In this document: one piece after another, positions 32,453 through 40,720 of the stretch | Layout of the letters: each line of letters begins with the position of its first letter | How positions within the stretch are numbered: position 1 is the stretch's first letter | Assembly (NCBI GenBank): GCA_964350245.1 | Contig: CAYGJC010000010.1 | Span: forward strand, 1 to 61,444 | Reading direction: 5' to 3' | Source: JAJACP01 sp964350245 | GTDB taxonomy: Bacteria > Chlamydiota > Chlamydiia > Chlamydiales > JAAKFR01 | DNA length: 61,444 bases | Notes under the pieces: generated by a model | What the model was told of the DNA's origin: nothing | Seen by the model: only the letters and a program-made list of their open reading frames with translations | Databases searched by the model: none | Translations under genes and position numbers: made by a program

Positions 32453-33917
32453 GGAAGTTCGAGAGGTAGGTTAAGATCTCCTCACTTTCACCTTTGCGAC
32501 TGCGGAAGGCGATATAGCCGTCGGGACGAACAAGATAGAGACTTGTTGTTTCGGCGGCATACTTTTGTCTAGCCATCTTCCCTTCCACTACCCGGACTTC
32601 AACCCATTTTCCATATTCTTGCTCGACTGCTTTTTGAACGGGGAGATTCTCAGAAAAAAGCAGAAGTACACAGTTTGGGCTCTTGAGATAATCAAAAACA
32701 CGTATCCCGTTTTCTTCTTGAGCATCGGGAGCGCGCTGCCCAGGCCTGGGTCCTTCCCATCCTTTATCTTCAGGGGAGGGCATGGGGTACGAAAGAGCCA
32801 GTTCACTGATTAAATGCACCGCTTTTTCACGCCCCTTTTTGGTTGAATTCAAAAGACGCATAGCCCAGTAATAGAGTGCGGGAAATCGGTTTTGTGAAAA
32901 AGTCAGAAGGCGGGTCATCCGAGTTGTCTCTTTGAGAAGTCTTTTGGCTACCGGGAGACGCTCTTTTTCATAGGAATCTAGAAGAGTATCTGGAGCGGCA
33001 TTTTGAATCACCAGTGCTAATTTCCATGCTAGATTGAAGGCATCCTGCATTCCCGTATTCATTCCTTGCCCTCCAAAAGGACTATGGACGTGTGCGGCAT
33101 CACCTGCTAGAAAGATATTTCCAATGCGGTATTGTAGGACATGTCTCTCTTGGATTGTAAATGTGGAAACCATTTCAATTTTACTCACCTCAAATGGATA
33201 AGAAAAGCCCCGTTCTTGAATCAGCTGGGTCATTTGCGAAGGGGAGTCAGTAGGCTCTGCACCAGGAAGAACGATACGGAAGAGGTTTTCTTTTGGAAAC
33301 GGGATGAGTAAACCGAACCCCTTATGACTCAAAAAAGTCTGAGGTCCTTCAATGGGTGTGTCGGTTTGAGCCTCAAGATCAGCTAGGAGGAATACTTCAT
33401 GCAGTTTCTTGCCGGTAAAAGGAAGACGAAGGAGCGAGCGCACTGTGCTGTGCCCCCCATCACACCCGATAATCCATGAGTAGCTTTTTTCCTCTTTTTC
33501 TCCAGAAGGAAGTTCAATCAGAGCGCTTTCCTTGTCCAGATTGAGTAGTCGCGTTTTCCACTCAACATTAAGTCCGTTGCTTCTTAGATGCTCAGTCAAG
33601 ATTTTTTCAGTCTCTGATTGAGCTATTAGGAGGCTGAATGGGTAGGGTGTGTCAAGATCTTTCAGTGAAAAATCGAGAGACTCTGTTTTCCAGTGAAAAG
33701 TAAAGTGCTGCGCGTGTTTTCCGGCAGCTAAAAAGGCGGGAAGCACTCCCATTTTTTCAAGTAACTCAAGAGAGCGCGCTTGCACGGCCATGGCTCTGGA
33801 ATACGTTTCCGGGCCCTCCCGCGCTTCGATAAGGCGCACCGAGATTCCTCTTCTTACAAGCTCATTGGCAAGAACAAGTCCCGTGGGGCCTGCACCTACA
33901 ATTAAAACCTCTTCCAC
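32421..33917 (-). CDS. FAD-dependent aromatic monooxygenase (PheA/TfdB type)
   Basis: A 498-residue flavoprotein of the p-hydroxybenzoate hydroxylase family. The FAD-binding GAGPTG is at residues 8-13, the conserved RAMAVQARSLELL follows, and the second FAD motif is FLAGDAAHVHSPFGGQGMN (about 275). The C-terminal 130 residues form a thioredoxin-like domain. Members hydroxylate phenols or polyketides with NADPH and O2. The substrate is unknown and no partner genes are adjacent. Translation starts at GTG 33917, four bases after the small membrane protein gene. Confidence 0.85.
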   Translation of the reverse strand: MEEVLIVGAGPTGLVLANELVRRGISVRLIEAREGPETYSRAMAVQARSLELLEKMGVLPAFLAAGKHAQHFTFHWKTESLDFSLKDLDTPYPFSLLIAQSETEKILTEHLRSNGLNVEWKTRLLNLDKESALIELPSGEKEEKSYSWIIGCDGGHSTVRSLLRLPFTGKKLHEVFLLADLEAQTDTPIEGPQTFLSHKGFGLLIPFPKENLFRIVLPGAEPTDSPSQMTQLIQERGFSYPFEVSKIEMVSTFTIQERHVLQYRIGNIFLAGDAAHVHSPFGGQGMNTGMQDAFNLAWKLALVIQNAAPDTLLDSYEKERLPVAKRLLKETTRMTRLLTFSQNRFPALYYWAMRLLNSTKKGREKAVHLISELALSYPMPSPEDKGWEGPRPGQRAPDAQEENGIRVFDYLKSPNCVLLLFSENLPVQKAVEQEYGKWVEVRVVEGKMARQKYAAETTSLYLVRPDGYIAFRSRKGESEEILTYLSNFLKPALLHSKG

Positions 33918-33921
33918 TTTG

Positions 33922-34173
33922 TTACGGCTTTAGAAGGTTGTAGAGCCAGCCGAAAATAAACAGGCAGACAAAACCATCGATAAAACCATAAACAAGGCCG
34001 ATGAATGAGCCGACTACAGAGAGGTCATACCCGGGATAGATGTCCATCCACTGTGAGAGCCAAAACATGCCATAACCGGTATACATCGAGATCCATGTCA
34101 TCGCAAATATTAAAATGGACCATAAAATTCCAGCAGCTACACCTAATTTGCATGCATTTAATTTTCCGCTCAT
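33922..34173 (-). CDS. Small membrane protein, holin-like family
   Basis: An 83-residue protein with two hydrophobic helices (about 12-32 and 55-80) joined by a loop containing GYGMF and IYPGYDLS. The pattern GYDLSVVGSFIGLVYGFIDGF matches small proteins often annotated as bacteriophage holin, but no phage gene is near and that name should not be read as function. AAGGAG precedes the ATG. It is followed directly by the monooxygenase gene. Confidence 0.6.
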   Translation of the reverse strand: MSGKLNACKLGVAAGILWSILIFAMTWISMYTGYGMFWLSQWMDIYPGYDLSVVGSFIGLVYGFIDGFVCLFIFGWLYNLLKP

Positions 34174-34216
34174 ATAATTCTCCTTAATTGGCGTATTAGT
34201 TCAATATAGTTAATTA

Positions 34217-35203
34217 TTAAATTATTTTCAATACAGCAGAGCCGGAAAAGCGCCCGTTGCGAAGGTCATTGATCGCAACATTAATATCTTCAAATGGATA
34301 AGAGTGGACTTCGGTTTGAACAGGAATGGTAGGAGCGAGAGCTAAAAAGTCTTCTCCATCTTTACGTGTCAGATTAGCAACAGAGCGAAGAATTCTTTCT
34401 CCCCAAAGTTCATCGTAGGAGAAGGAGGGGATGTCGCTCATGTGGATACCAGCGCACACGACGGTTCCTCCTTTTTTGACAGCTTGCAGAGCTAGTGGAA
34501 TCAGAGAACCTATTGGGGCAAAGATAATAGCGGCATCGAGTAGAGAGGGGGGTTTTTCTTCTGAGCCTCCTGCCCATACTGCCCCGAGCTTTTTTGCAAA
34601 CTCCTGCTTTTCGATATCTCCTTTTTTTGTGAAGGCATAAACCTCTCCCCCTTTTTCTCGTACGACTTGGGTAAGGATGTGAGCCGAAGAGCCAAATCCA
34701 TAAAAGCCAATCCGTTGTGCTTTTCCAGCCATTCTCAGTGCACGGAATCCGATCAATCCCGCGCAGAGGAGGGGAGCTGTCTGCAGATCGGAATACGATT
34801 TGGGGAGAGGTAAAACAAAACGGCTAGCTGCAACGCAGTACTCAGCAAATCCACCGTCAATGTGGTAGCCTGTGTAGAGGGCTTGGCTGCAGAGATTTTC
34901 CTGTCCGGAGCGACAGTACTCACACGTTCCACAGCACCCACCAAGCCAAGGGACCCCGACACGATCTCCCACGCGTATATGGGTTACCTTTTCTCCTACT
35001 TTTTCTACAGTGCCTACAATTTGATGACCGAGAACAAGAGGAAGCTTTGGGTGGGGGAGTTCGCCGTCAATGATATGCAGGTCGGTTCGACAAATCCCAC
35101 AAGCAATGACTTTGATTAACACTTGCTCTGAATTAGGTTGTGGTTTTGGAATCTCTTTGAGTACAAGAAGTTTATTGATCTCTGTGAGTACCATTGCTTT
35201 CAT
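34217..35203 (-). CDS. Zinc-dependent alcohol dehydrogenase, family 2 (TIGR02822 type)
   Basis: A 328-residue medium-chain dehydrogenase. The catalytic zinc ligands sit in CGICRTDLHII and GHQIVGTVE; the structural zinc is held by CCGTCEYCRSGQENLC. The Rossmann motif GFYGFGSSAH lies near residue 165. It differs from the neighbour at 35211: shorter, with no CAD-type motif. It ends the epimerase, CAD, Adh run; the gap to the CAD stop is 7 bases. Substrate not resolvable. Confidence 0.85.
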   Translation of the reverse strand: MKAMVLTEINKLLVLKEIPKPQPNSEQVLIKVIACGICRTDLHIIDGELPHPKLPLVLGHQIVGTVEKVGEKVTHIRVGDRVGVPWLGGCCGTCEYCRSGQENLCSQALYTGYHIDGGFAEYCVAASRFVLPLPKSYSDLQTAPLLCAGLIGFRALRMAGKAQRIGFYGFGSSAHILTQVVREKGGEVYAFTKKGDIEKQEFAKKLGAVWAGGSEEKPPSLLDAAIIFAPIGSLIPLALQAVKKGGTVVCAGIHMSDIPSFSYDELWGERILRSVANLTRKDGEDFLALAPTIPVQTEVHSYPFEDINVAINDLRNGRFSGSAVLKII

Positions 35204-35210
35204 GAGAAGG

Positions 35211-36233
35211 CTATCCGTTTTTTAATACTGCGCGATAGTGAATTTGGTTAGAAGCCAGTTTTGTCAAAGCCGTGTTCACTTCTTCCATTGGAAACACTTC
35301 TGTTTGCGCCACAATGTGGTGTCGAGCGGCGAAGCGGAGCATGGTGTGGATGTCTGGAGCACTCCCAATGTTACTCCCACAAATTGTTTTGCGATGGGCA
35401 ATGAGGCTAAAAATAGGGACATTCACAACTCCCTCTTTTGGGGCGCCCAGTAAGCAGAGCTTACCCTTTGGGCACAGTGTTTCGAGATAGAGTGGCCAAT
35501 CCATTTGTCCAGAGGAGGTCGAGAGAAGAAGGTCGATGGAGTTTGCAACACGTTTCAGCGCTTGCGCATCAGTGTTTAAGATAAAGTGATCCGCGCCCAG
35601 TCGTTTGGCCTCGGCTTCCTTTTCAGAAGAGGCGGAAAAAGCAAAAACTTCGCACCCAAAGGCATTAGCAAATTGCAGAGCTAAATGTCCAAGTCCTCCT
35701 ATCCCAATCACGCCGATTCGCATTGAAGCGTTTACTTTGTGTTGAATGAAAGGAGAGAACGTTGTGGCCCCTCCACATAAAAGCGGTGCCGCATTTTCAG
35801 AAGCCAGTACGTCGGGAATGAGAAAAGCAAGCCGTGCATCTGTTACAATGCTTGTTGCAAAGCCCCCATTGTGACCGACACAGGTAGCCTCTTGCATTAA
35901 GCAGAGATTCTCTTCCCCTTGATGGCACCATTCACAATGCGTACAGCTGCTGCGCTGCCACCCTATACCCACTCTTTGACCCACCTCAAGTTCTTGGACA
36001 AGGGGTCCTTTGTTTTTGATATGCCCGATGATTTCATGACCCGGAATAAAGGGGTAGCGGGACTCTCCCCAATCGTTGAGAATCAGATGTAAGTCGCTAT
36101 GGCAGATTCCACAGTGAGTGATCTCTACCTCGATGTCCCACGCTCCCAATTCAGGGGTGGGATAGCTAAAGGGGAGAAGCTTTCCACCAGCCTCGTGGGC
36201 GGCAAAACCTTTGATTGTCCTATTTGTTGACAA
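35211..36233 (-). CDS. Zinc-dependent alcohol dehydrogenase of the CAD family
   Basis: A medium-chain dehydrogenase of about 340 residues from a TTG at 36233, which has GAGGA eight bases upstream and an overlapping epimerase stop. A farther in-frame ATG at 36302 would place the start inside the epimerase gene, without a ribosome site. Zn ligands are in CGICHSDLHLI and GHEIIGHIK; the structural zinc lies in CTHCEWCHQGEENLC, with the Rossmann motif GVIGIGGLGHLALQ. CAD-family (YahK/Adh) enzymes reduce aldehydes with NADPH. The context, after an epimerase, may mean a small reductive pathway. Confidence 0.82.
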   Translation of the reverse strand: MSTNRTIKGFAAHEAGGKLLPFSYPTPELGAWDIEVEITHCGICHSDLHLILNDWGESRYPFIPGHEIIGHIKNKGPLVQELEVGQRVGIGWQRSSCTHCEWCHQGEENLCLMQEATCVGHNGGFATSIVTDARLAFLIPDVLASENAAPLLCGGATTFSPFIQHKVNASMRIGVIGIGGLGHLALQFANAFGCEVFAFSASSEKEAEAKRLGADHFILNTDAQALKRVANSIDLLLSTSSGQMDWPLYLETLCPKGKLCLLGAPKEGVVNVPIFSLIAHRKTICGSNIGSAPDIHTMLRFAARHHIVAQTEVFPMEEVNTALTKLASNQIHYRAVLKNG

Positions 36234-37314
36234 GACGCTCTTCCTCAATCTTACGTCGAATATGCTCGGGCATGTGAAGACCGTTTTTCTGATACCACGC
36301 AATTGGGTCGTTTTTCAACGCATTAATCATGATCGGTAGGGTCTTGTCCAATCGGTGTTTGGGTTCCCATCCTAGCACTTCTTTTGCTTTTGAAATATCT
36401 AAATCATAATGATCGTCTGCAAGATCAATCATCCAGGGCTGAATAAACTCATTTTTCATGAAGGGGAGATGGTTTTCTACCCAGGCCCCCACTTTAGCTA
36501 AAGATTTTGGTAGCGCGTGCGTAGTGAATTCAGTTCCTGTTAGAAGCGAGCTGATCCGACGTTGTAAATAGTCGTAACTCAAAGTCTCTCCCTCTCCGAT
36601 CAGTAGCGTTAGCTCTTCGGGTAGTTCTTTGCGTTTCGAGACACAAAGAGCGATGGCCTCAACAAGGTCGTTCATGTGCATGAAATCAGCACCGTGCGTC
36701 AAGTCGCCGGCAAAGAGATGGGCATTCATTTGGCTCTCATAGATCCGTTGAATCTGCTGACCAATTGGAATCGAGTGGCAATCATCGTCATACACGCCGG
36801 AAATACGTAAATTCACTGTGGGTATCGAACCTCTCTCTTCATGAATCACCTGTTCGGTCTCTACCTTCGATCTAGGATAGGCCCATTTGGGTTCTACTGG
36901 CCACGATTCGTTAATTTTTTGACCCGGCTGGCACGGTTTGTGGACAAGCATCGTACTCGAAAAAATGAACTGCTCAACATTAAAACTTTGCAGCCCACGT
37001 AGTAAGCGGCGTGTACCGCCTACAGTGATCTTTTCATATTTTTTCATGCTGCGATCTTTAAAACTGTAATAGGCAGCAAGGTGGATCACGGCTTTAATGC
37101 GATTACCGTAGAAGCTTCTAATGTGCGCTAATGCTTGGTGGACACTTTCATCTGAAGAGAGATCACAAGGGACAAGCTCTTCATTTGCCGAGGCATAAAA
37201 CGCCTTTAACAATTCAAATCCCACCATGCGGTTTTCACCACCCAATTTTTTAACAATTGCAGCGCCAATGCGGCCGCAAGAACCCGTAACTAAAATAACA
37301 TCCTTATCGGTCAT
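36220..37314 (-). CDS. NAD-dependent epimerase/dehydratase (extended SDR)
   Basis: A 364-residue short-chain dehydrogenase of the extended type. NAD-binding motif VTGSCGRIGAAIV is at residues 9-21, and the Tyr-x3-Lys pair is in YPRSKVETEQ. The C-terminal region carries a substrate-binding segment with a late DISKAKEVLGWEP-type motif, common in UDP-sugar epimerases. Sugar-nucleotide identity is not resolvable. It starts the run with the two alcohol dehydrogenases and its stop overlaps the start of the CAD gene. Confidence 0.85.
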   Translation of the reverse strand: MTDKDVILVTGSCGRIGAAIVKKLGGENRMVGFELLKAFYASANEELVPCDLSSDESVHQALAHIRSFYGNRIKAVIHLAAYYSFKDRSMKKYEKITVGGTRRLLRGLQSFNVEQFIFSSTMLVHKPCQPGQKINESWPVEPKWAYPRSKVETEQVIHEERGSIPTVNLRISGVYDDDCHSIPIGQQIQRIYESQMNAHLFAGDLTHGADFMHMNDLVEAIALCVSKRKELPEELTLLIGEGETLSYDYLQRRISSLLTGTEFTTHALPKSLAKVGAWVENHLPFMKNEFIQPWMIDLADDHYDLDISKAKEVLGWEPKHRLDKTLPIMINALKNDPIAWYQKNGLHMPEHIRRKIEEERLVNK

Positions 37315-37391
37315 AAAAACCCCTTTTTAAAAATGTATATTTTAATTATAGTTAATTAAAGATTATAATTAACATTTATTTTTAGGTTGTC

Positions 37392-38003
37392 ATGGAATTA
37401 GTACAAGGTTTATTCCTAGATGTCGGTGGAGTGTTGATGACCAACGGATGGGATCACGTGCTGCGGAAAAAAACGGCTGAAGCTTTTGAGGTTGAGTTTG
37501 ATGAGATGACCTCTCGTCATCAGTTGATCTTTGACACCTATGAGACAGGAAAGCTCACTTTCGATGACTACTTAAAACGAATCATCTTTTTTAAAGATAG
37601 ATCATTTACATTAAGTGATGTAAAGGAGTTTATCTTAAATTCTGTTCGCCCCTATGAAGACATGATCGCCTACATTCGTGAGATCAAGCAGAAGTTCAAT
37701 CTGAAAGTGGGTGTTGTCAGCAATGAAGGACGCGAAATCGCCGTCGATCGGATCCAGCGCTTTGATTTACCCTCATTTGTCGATTTTTTCATCGTCTCCT
37801 CTTTCGTTCACTACCGGAAGCCCGATGCTGACATTTACCGTTTAGCGATTGATGTCGTTCAGGTGCCTCCATCTAATATTGTCTATATTGACGATCGGGC
37901 GCTTCTTATAGAGGTAGCTAAGGGATTTGGATTACAAGGCATTCATCATCAGAGGTTAGAATCTACACGCGGAGCATTGGATATGCTACTTACGCATCGT
38001 TAG
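37392..38003 (+). CDS. HAD-superfamily hydrolase, subfamily IA
   Basis: A 203-residue protein. Motif I is FLDVGGVLM (in place of DxDxT, as in many IA3 members), motif II VGVVSNEGREI, motif III Lys in RKPDADIYRLA and motif IV VYIDDR. A helical cap lies between motifs I and II (EAFEVEFDEM through DVKEFIL). It is probably a small-molecule phosphatase of unknown specificity. The 3' end overlaps sixA by 14 bases. Confidence 0.85.
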   Translation: MELVQGLFLDVGGVLMTNGWDHVLRKKTAEAFEVEFDEMTSRHQLIFDTYETGKLTFDDYLKRIIFFKDRSFTLSDVKEFILNSVRPYEDMIAYIREIKQKFNLKVGVVSNEGREIAVDRIQRFDLPSFVDFFIVSSFVHYRKPDADIYRLAIDVVQVPPSNIVYIDDRALLIEVAKGFGLQGIHHQRLESTRGALDMLLTHR

Positions 38004-38436
38004 GTGTCGCGACCCAAGCCAGCTTCCAGTTGCGCCCTTCTCCTTCAAGGGCAACAAGGCAACTTCCACAAAAGGAGATTGGGCAGCTGCCGAGAAGTGC
38101 GGTGACTACTCTTTCCATAAATGGAAGATGTCCTACAAGCATCACATTCCGTTCATAAAGCGTGATCTCTTCTAGAATCGGCTCAATAGGATCCATTGGT
38201 TCGAGGCCTTCTTTTTCAACCAACATCACATCCGGGGCTAGTCTTTTGCCTAAAATAGCGGCTGTCTGCTTTGCACGAAGTTTGACGCTGTGGATGATCT
38301 CCTCAATTTCTATATTTTTGGGCTTTAGATAGGCGGCAACTCTTTCGGTCTCTTCTCTACCTTGTTGAGATAGAGGTTGTTCAGAATCAATCTCTGGAGA
38401 AAGCGCTGCGCCGTGTCTTACCAGATAGAGTTTCAT
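37990..38436 (-). CDS. sixA: Phosphohistidine phosphatase SixA family
   Basis: A 148-residue histidine-phosphatase-fold protein. The catalytic motif LVRHG is at residues 5-9 (His8), followed by the SixA pattern SQQGREETERVAAYL, then SVKLRAKQTAAILG and the second His in VLVGHLPFME (MLVGHLPF). This is the short, SixA-type form. SixA removes phosphate from phosphohistidine in phosphorelay or PTS proteins. The gene sits by a membrane protein and a Nudix-histidine-phosphatase fusion and shares their strand. Confidence 0.85.
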   Translation of the reverse strand: MKLYLVRHGAALSPEIDSEQPLSQQGREETERVAAYLKPKNIEIEEIIHSVKLRAKQTAAILGKRLAPDVMLVEKEGLEPMDPIEPILEEITLYERNVMLVGHLPFMERVVTALLGSCPISFCGSCLVALEGEGRNWKLAWVATPNDA

Positions 38437-38825
38437 AACACACCAAAGAAGCCTTCATAGGTGAGAAAAAAGCCAATGATGAGGCAAATGATGCCGATGT
38501 AGATGGGATTATCTCCGGAAATCAATTTAAGTAGTAGCTTCTTGTCAGTGTGATGAGGAATAAAAAGACGGGTAAGCCCTTTTAACAAAGCAAGATAACC
38601 AATAATCGTAATGACGACCTGCCAGTTAAATTTCCACACGTTGTGAGAAACAATCACCAGGAGGCCGATGATCAAGCTGATTAGAGCTGAGAGAATGACA
38701 AGCGATTCTTGAGCAAAAATTTGACGGGCTGCTTTTCGGATAAATTCTCTTCGCCAGAAGTAGAAAAACCCGATAATAATCAGGTAGAGGCCAAAAAAGC
38801 GAGCAAGAAAAATAGAGAGTGTCAT
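38433..38825 (-). CDS. Four-helix membrane protein, unknown function
   Basis: A 130-residue protein from the ATG at 38825, chosen because GAGGAA lies upstream; a farther ATG at 38882 would add a hydrophilic 19-residue extension. Four hydrophobic segments are visible (IFLARFFGLYLIIIGFFY, ILSALISLIIGLLVIV, VVITIIGYLALLKGL and YIGIICLIIGFFL). No motif is recognised. It overlaps the sixA start by 4 bases and is probably co-translated with it. Confidence 0.65.
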   Translation of the reverse strand: MTLSIFLARFFGLYLIIIGFFYFWRREFIRKAARQIFAQESLVILSALISLIIGLLVIVSHNVWKFNWQVVITIIGYLALLKGLTRLFIPHHTDKKLLLKLISGDNPIYIGIICLIIGFFLTYEGFFGVL

Positions 38826-38882
38826 GATTTCCTCGGGTGTGTGGGTTGATCGTCTTCCAATTCGGAGACTAGCTGTATACAA

Positions 38883-39857
38883 TTATTGTTTCAACATTTT
38901 CGCTTTCCAACCGTTTTTATTGGTGAAGTGTAGGGGGACACAGTTTTCCACCAACCAAGAGTGGTCTTCAATTTCTAGAAAGTAGCAAATCGCCCAATGA
39001 ATCCCCCCATGAGCAATGATTAAAACAGGATCCGGATGTGACAGAGCCTGGTATAAACCTCTTAATGCCTGATTCATAAAGCCTTTTACAGCTACGCTTC
39101 CTTCCTGGTAGGCGACAGATCCAAGAGAGGTCATCTCATCCCATACTTGGCGCGAGCATTCGGAAAGATCGTGAATTAGATGTTCTTGTTTACAGAGATG
39201 TGCCATCAGAATCTCTTTGGTTTCCATTGCTCTTTTCAAAGGGCTAAAGCAGACTGTTTGAACGGGGAGGGGAGCAATGGTCTCCTTTAAAGCAAGTGCT
39301 TGCTGGCGGCCTACTTGATTCAGAGAGATGTCCGTACTACCTGAATGTGGATGGGTCTGTCCGTGTCTTACAAAATAGAATTCTCTTTGATCCGTCTGAA
39401 TCACACGTTTTCGATAGTAATCGAACGTTTCATGTGCTCCGGCCATAAGATTGATATCGTCCAGCTTTTGCATATCAGCCCACTGATACGACTGATGCTC
39501 AGATGAGATACACACGAAAGGCCTTTTTTCGCACTTAACCTGAAATAGATGAAAAGCGTAGTCAATACCTGGCTTGCGGATATATAGACAGCCCAATTTT
39601 TGAAACTGTGATGCATGTGTGATTTGAATGCCTGTCTCTTCAAATAGTTCTCTGTAAGCAGCTTCTTCAGGTGTTTCGTGCTGCTCTTTTTTACCGGCAG
39701 GAACTCCCCATTTCCCTGCATCGATTTCTTTTGGTCCCTGCTCGAGCAGCAGGATTTTGCCCTCAATTTCGATAAAGCACGAAGAGACTTCTACTGAGGG
39801 TTTAAATCCTACAGGTTCTCGCTCATGTACTTCTATTTTTTCACACATAGGCACCAT
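38883..39857 (-). CDS. Nudix hydrolase fused to a histidine phosphatase
   Basis: A two-domain cytosolic protein. Residues about 20-150 are a Nudix hydrolase with box GKKEQHETPEEAAYRELFEE (followed by TGIQI). Residues about 155-325 are a phosphoglycerate-mutase-fold phosphatase with FYFVRHGQTH and IIAHGGIHW supplying the two catalytic His. Fusions of these folds occur in nucleotide clean-up proteins, for example where a Nudix domain cuts a dinucleotide or NTP and the phosphatase removes the product phosphate. The start is uncertain among ATGs at 39884, 39857 and 39848; none has a clear Shine-Dalgarno. Confidence 0.85.
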   Translation of the reverse strand: MVPMCEKIEVHEREPVGFKPSVEVSSCFIEIEGKILLLEQGPKEIDAGKWGVPAGKKEQHETPEEAAYRELFEETGIQITHASQFQKLGCLYIRKPGIDYAFHLFQVKCEKRPFVCISSEHQSYQWADMQKLDDINLMAGAHETFDYYRKRVIQTDQREFYFVRHGQTHPHSGSTDISLNQVGRQQALALKETIAPLPVQTVCFSPLKRAMETKEILMAHLCKQEHLIHDLSECSRQVWDEMTSLGSVAYQEGSVAVKGFMNQALRGLYQALSHPDPVLIIAHGGIHWAICYFLEIEDHSWLVENCVPLHFTNKNGWKAKMLKQ

Positions 39858-39892
39858 TATATTCTTTCGGCATATTTTATCCAAAAAGAGGT

Positions 39893-39921
39893 TTGATAAT
39901 AATTTTTTTCTTTAAGATAAT
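39893..39921 (+). promoter_or_regulatory. Sigma70-type promoter
   Basis: TTGATA (39893-39898), a 17-base spacer and GATAAT (39916-39921) lie ahead of the small exported protein gene at 39945. Transcription would start near 39928, and AGAGG at 39932-39936 gives the ribosome site. Confidence 0.5.
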
Positions 39922-39944
39922 AATGTATATTAGAGGTTATTTTT

Positions 39945-40298
39945 ATGCGTCAGCTATTATTATTTTTATTTATTCTCTCCACTTGTTTTGGAAATGATTT
40001 TGAAGCTAGTAAAGCAGGGCATACCCCTTCCTATAAACCTCAAAAAACTTCGGGGGAGCCTTTTGCTCTTCCCTTAACTCCACCTACTCACACCCCCTCC
40101 TATTTGAGGACATCTTATCAAAATAAAGATTTAACGAACCCTAAGCAGGGGAATCAGCCAGAATACGAGTATCCCCAAACTCCTATCCAGCGGGAGCATC
40201 ATAATGAGATGATGGGTACAAACAAACCTCAAGTGAATCCAGAGGGTCCAAATGCGCATCAACTTCCTGGTGATGAATCTACACTTCCTAATTATTAA
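39945..40298 (+). CDS. Small exported protein, Pro/Thr-rich, unknown function
   Basis: A 117-residue protein. Residues 1-16 form a signal peptide (MRQLLLFLFILSTCFG). The mature part is hydrophilic, rich in Pro, Thr, Asn and Gln and likely unstructured, with repeated short phrases such as TPSY and PTHTPSY. No family recognised. It lies under its own promoter and just ahead of another small exported protein. Confidence 0.6.
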   Translation: MRQLLLFLFILSTCFGNDFEASKAGHTPSYKPQKTSGEPFALPLTPPTHTPSYLRTSYQNKDLTNPKQGNQPEYEYPQTPIQREHHNEMMGTNKPQVNPEGPNAHQLPGDESTLPNY

Positions 40299-40307
40299 CT
40301 AATTCGT

Positions 40308-40313
40308 TATAAT
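40308..40313 (+). promoter_or_regulatory. Candidate -10 box (TATAAT)
   Basis: A perfect TATAAT sits 29 bases before the ATG at 40343. The hexamer at the right distance for -35 (TTCCTA at 40285-40290) is weak, so the call is tentative. Confidence 0.35.
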
Positions 40314-40342
40314 AAGGATCCTTTTTAACTGTGAGGTTCATT

Positions 40343-40636
40343 ATGAAGAAGGGTCTTAAAATATTTACTTTATTTGTAGTTGCTGCGGTCTTACTAACGC
40401 CGGTTGCAGCTCATGCGAAGGGTCCTAAGTTCAGTTTCTCATTCAATTTCTCTCAGCCGAGCCATCCTGGATTTGTGGCACCATGCCCACCACCACCGGT
40501 GTTTGTACCAGCCCCTCCACCACGTCCCTATATTGAGAGACGTACTGTTGTCAGAGAGTATCAGTATCCGTGTCAATGCCCTGACTGCTATGTTCAGGAA
40601 TTCAGAGCTCCCTATCCTTACGCTTGGTACTACTAA
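40343..40636 (+). CDS. Small exported Pro/Tyr/Cys-containing protein, unknown function
   Basis: A 97-residue protein from the ATG at 40343 (GAGG upstream); an ATG at 40331 adds four residues before the signal peptide. The signal (MKKGLKIFTLFVVAAVLLTPVAAHA) is cut before KG. The mature part has PCPPPPVFVPAPPPRP and four cysteines near CQCPDC, and ends in Tyr/Trp (YPYAWYY). Cys and aromatic content suggests a wall or outer-membrane-associated structural protein. A strong terminator follows the stop. Confidence 0.65.
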   Translation: MKKGLKIFTLFVVAAVLLTPVAAHAKGPKFSFSFNFSQPSHPGFVAPCPPPPVFVPAPPPRPYIERRTVVREYQYPCQCPDCYVQEFRAPYPYAWYY

Positions 40637-40645
40637 TCTCATTTT

Positions 40646-40680
40646 CCTTGGTTGGCTTTCAAAGTCAGCCAAGGTTTTTT
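40646..40680 (+). terminator. Rho-independent terminator
   Basis: CCTTGGTTGGC pairs with GTCAGCCAAGG around a TTTCAAA loop to give an 11-bp stem (with G-T pairs), followed by six T (40675-40680). It directly follows the stop of the small exported gene at 40636. Confidence 0.85.
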
Positions 40681-40720
40681 CAATAGATCAAAAACATCCT
40701 TTGCGTCTAACGTGAAGAGG

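Noticed and set aside
33922..34173. Prophage remnant suggested by holin-like names (also 56230-56577)
   Set aside because: No integrase, capsid, terminase or lysin gene is nearby; both families occur widely outside phages.
36234..36302. ATG start for the CAD-family dehydrogenase at 36302
   Set aside because: It lies inside the epimerase gene without a ribosome site; the TTG at 36233 has GAGGA upstream and gives a normal-length N-terminus.
40652..40720. ATG start for the hydrolase at 40652
   Set aside because: It falls inside the terminator hairpin; the ATG at 40721 fits the family.
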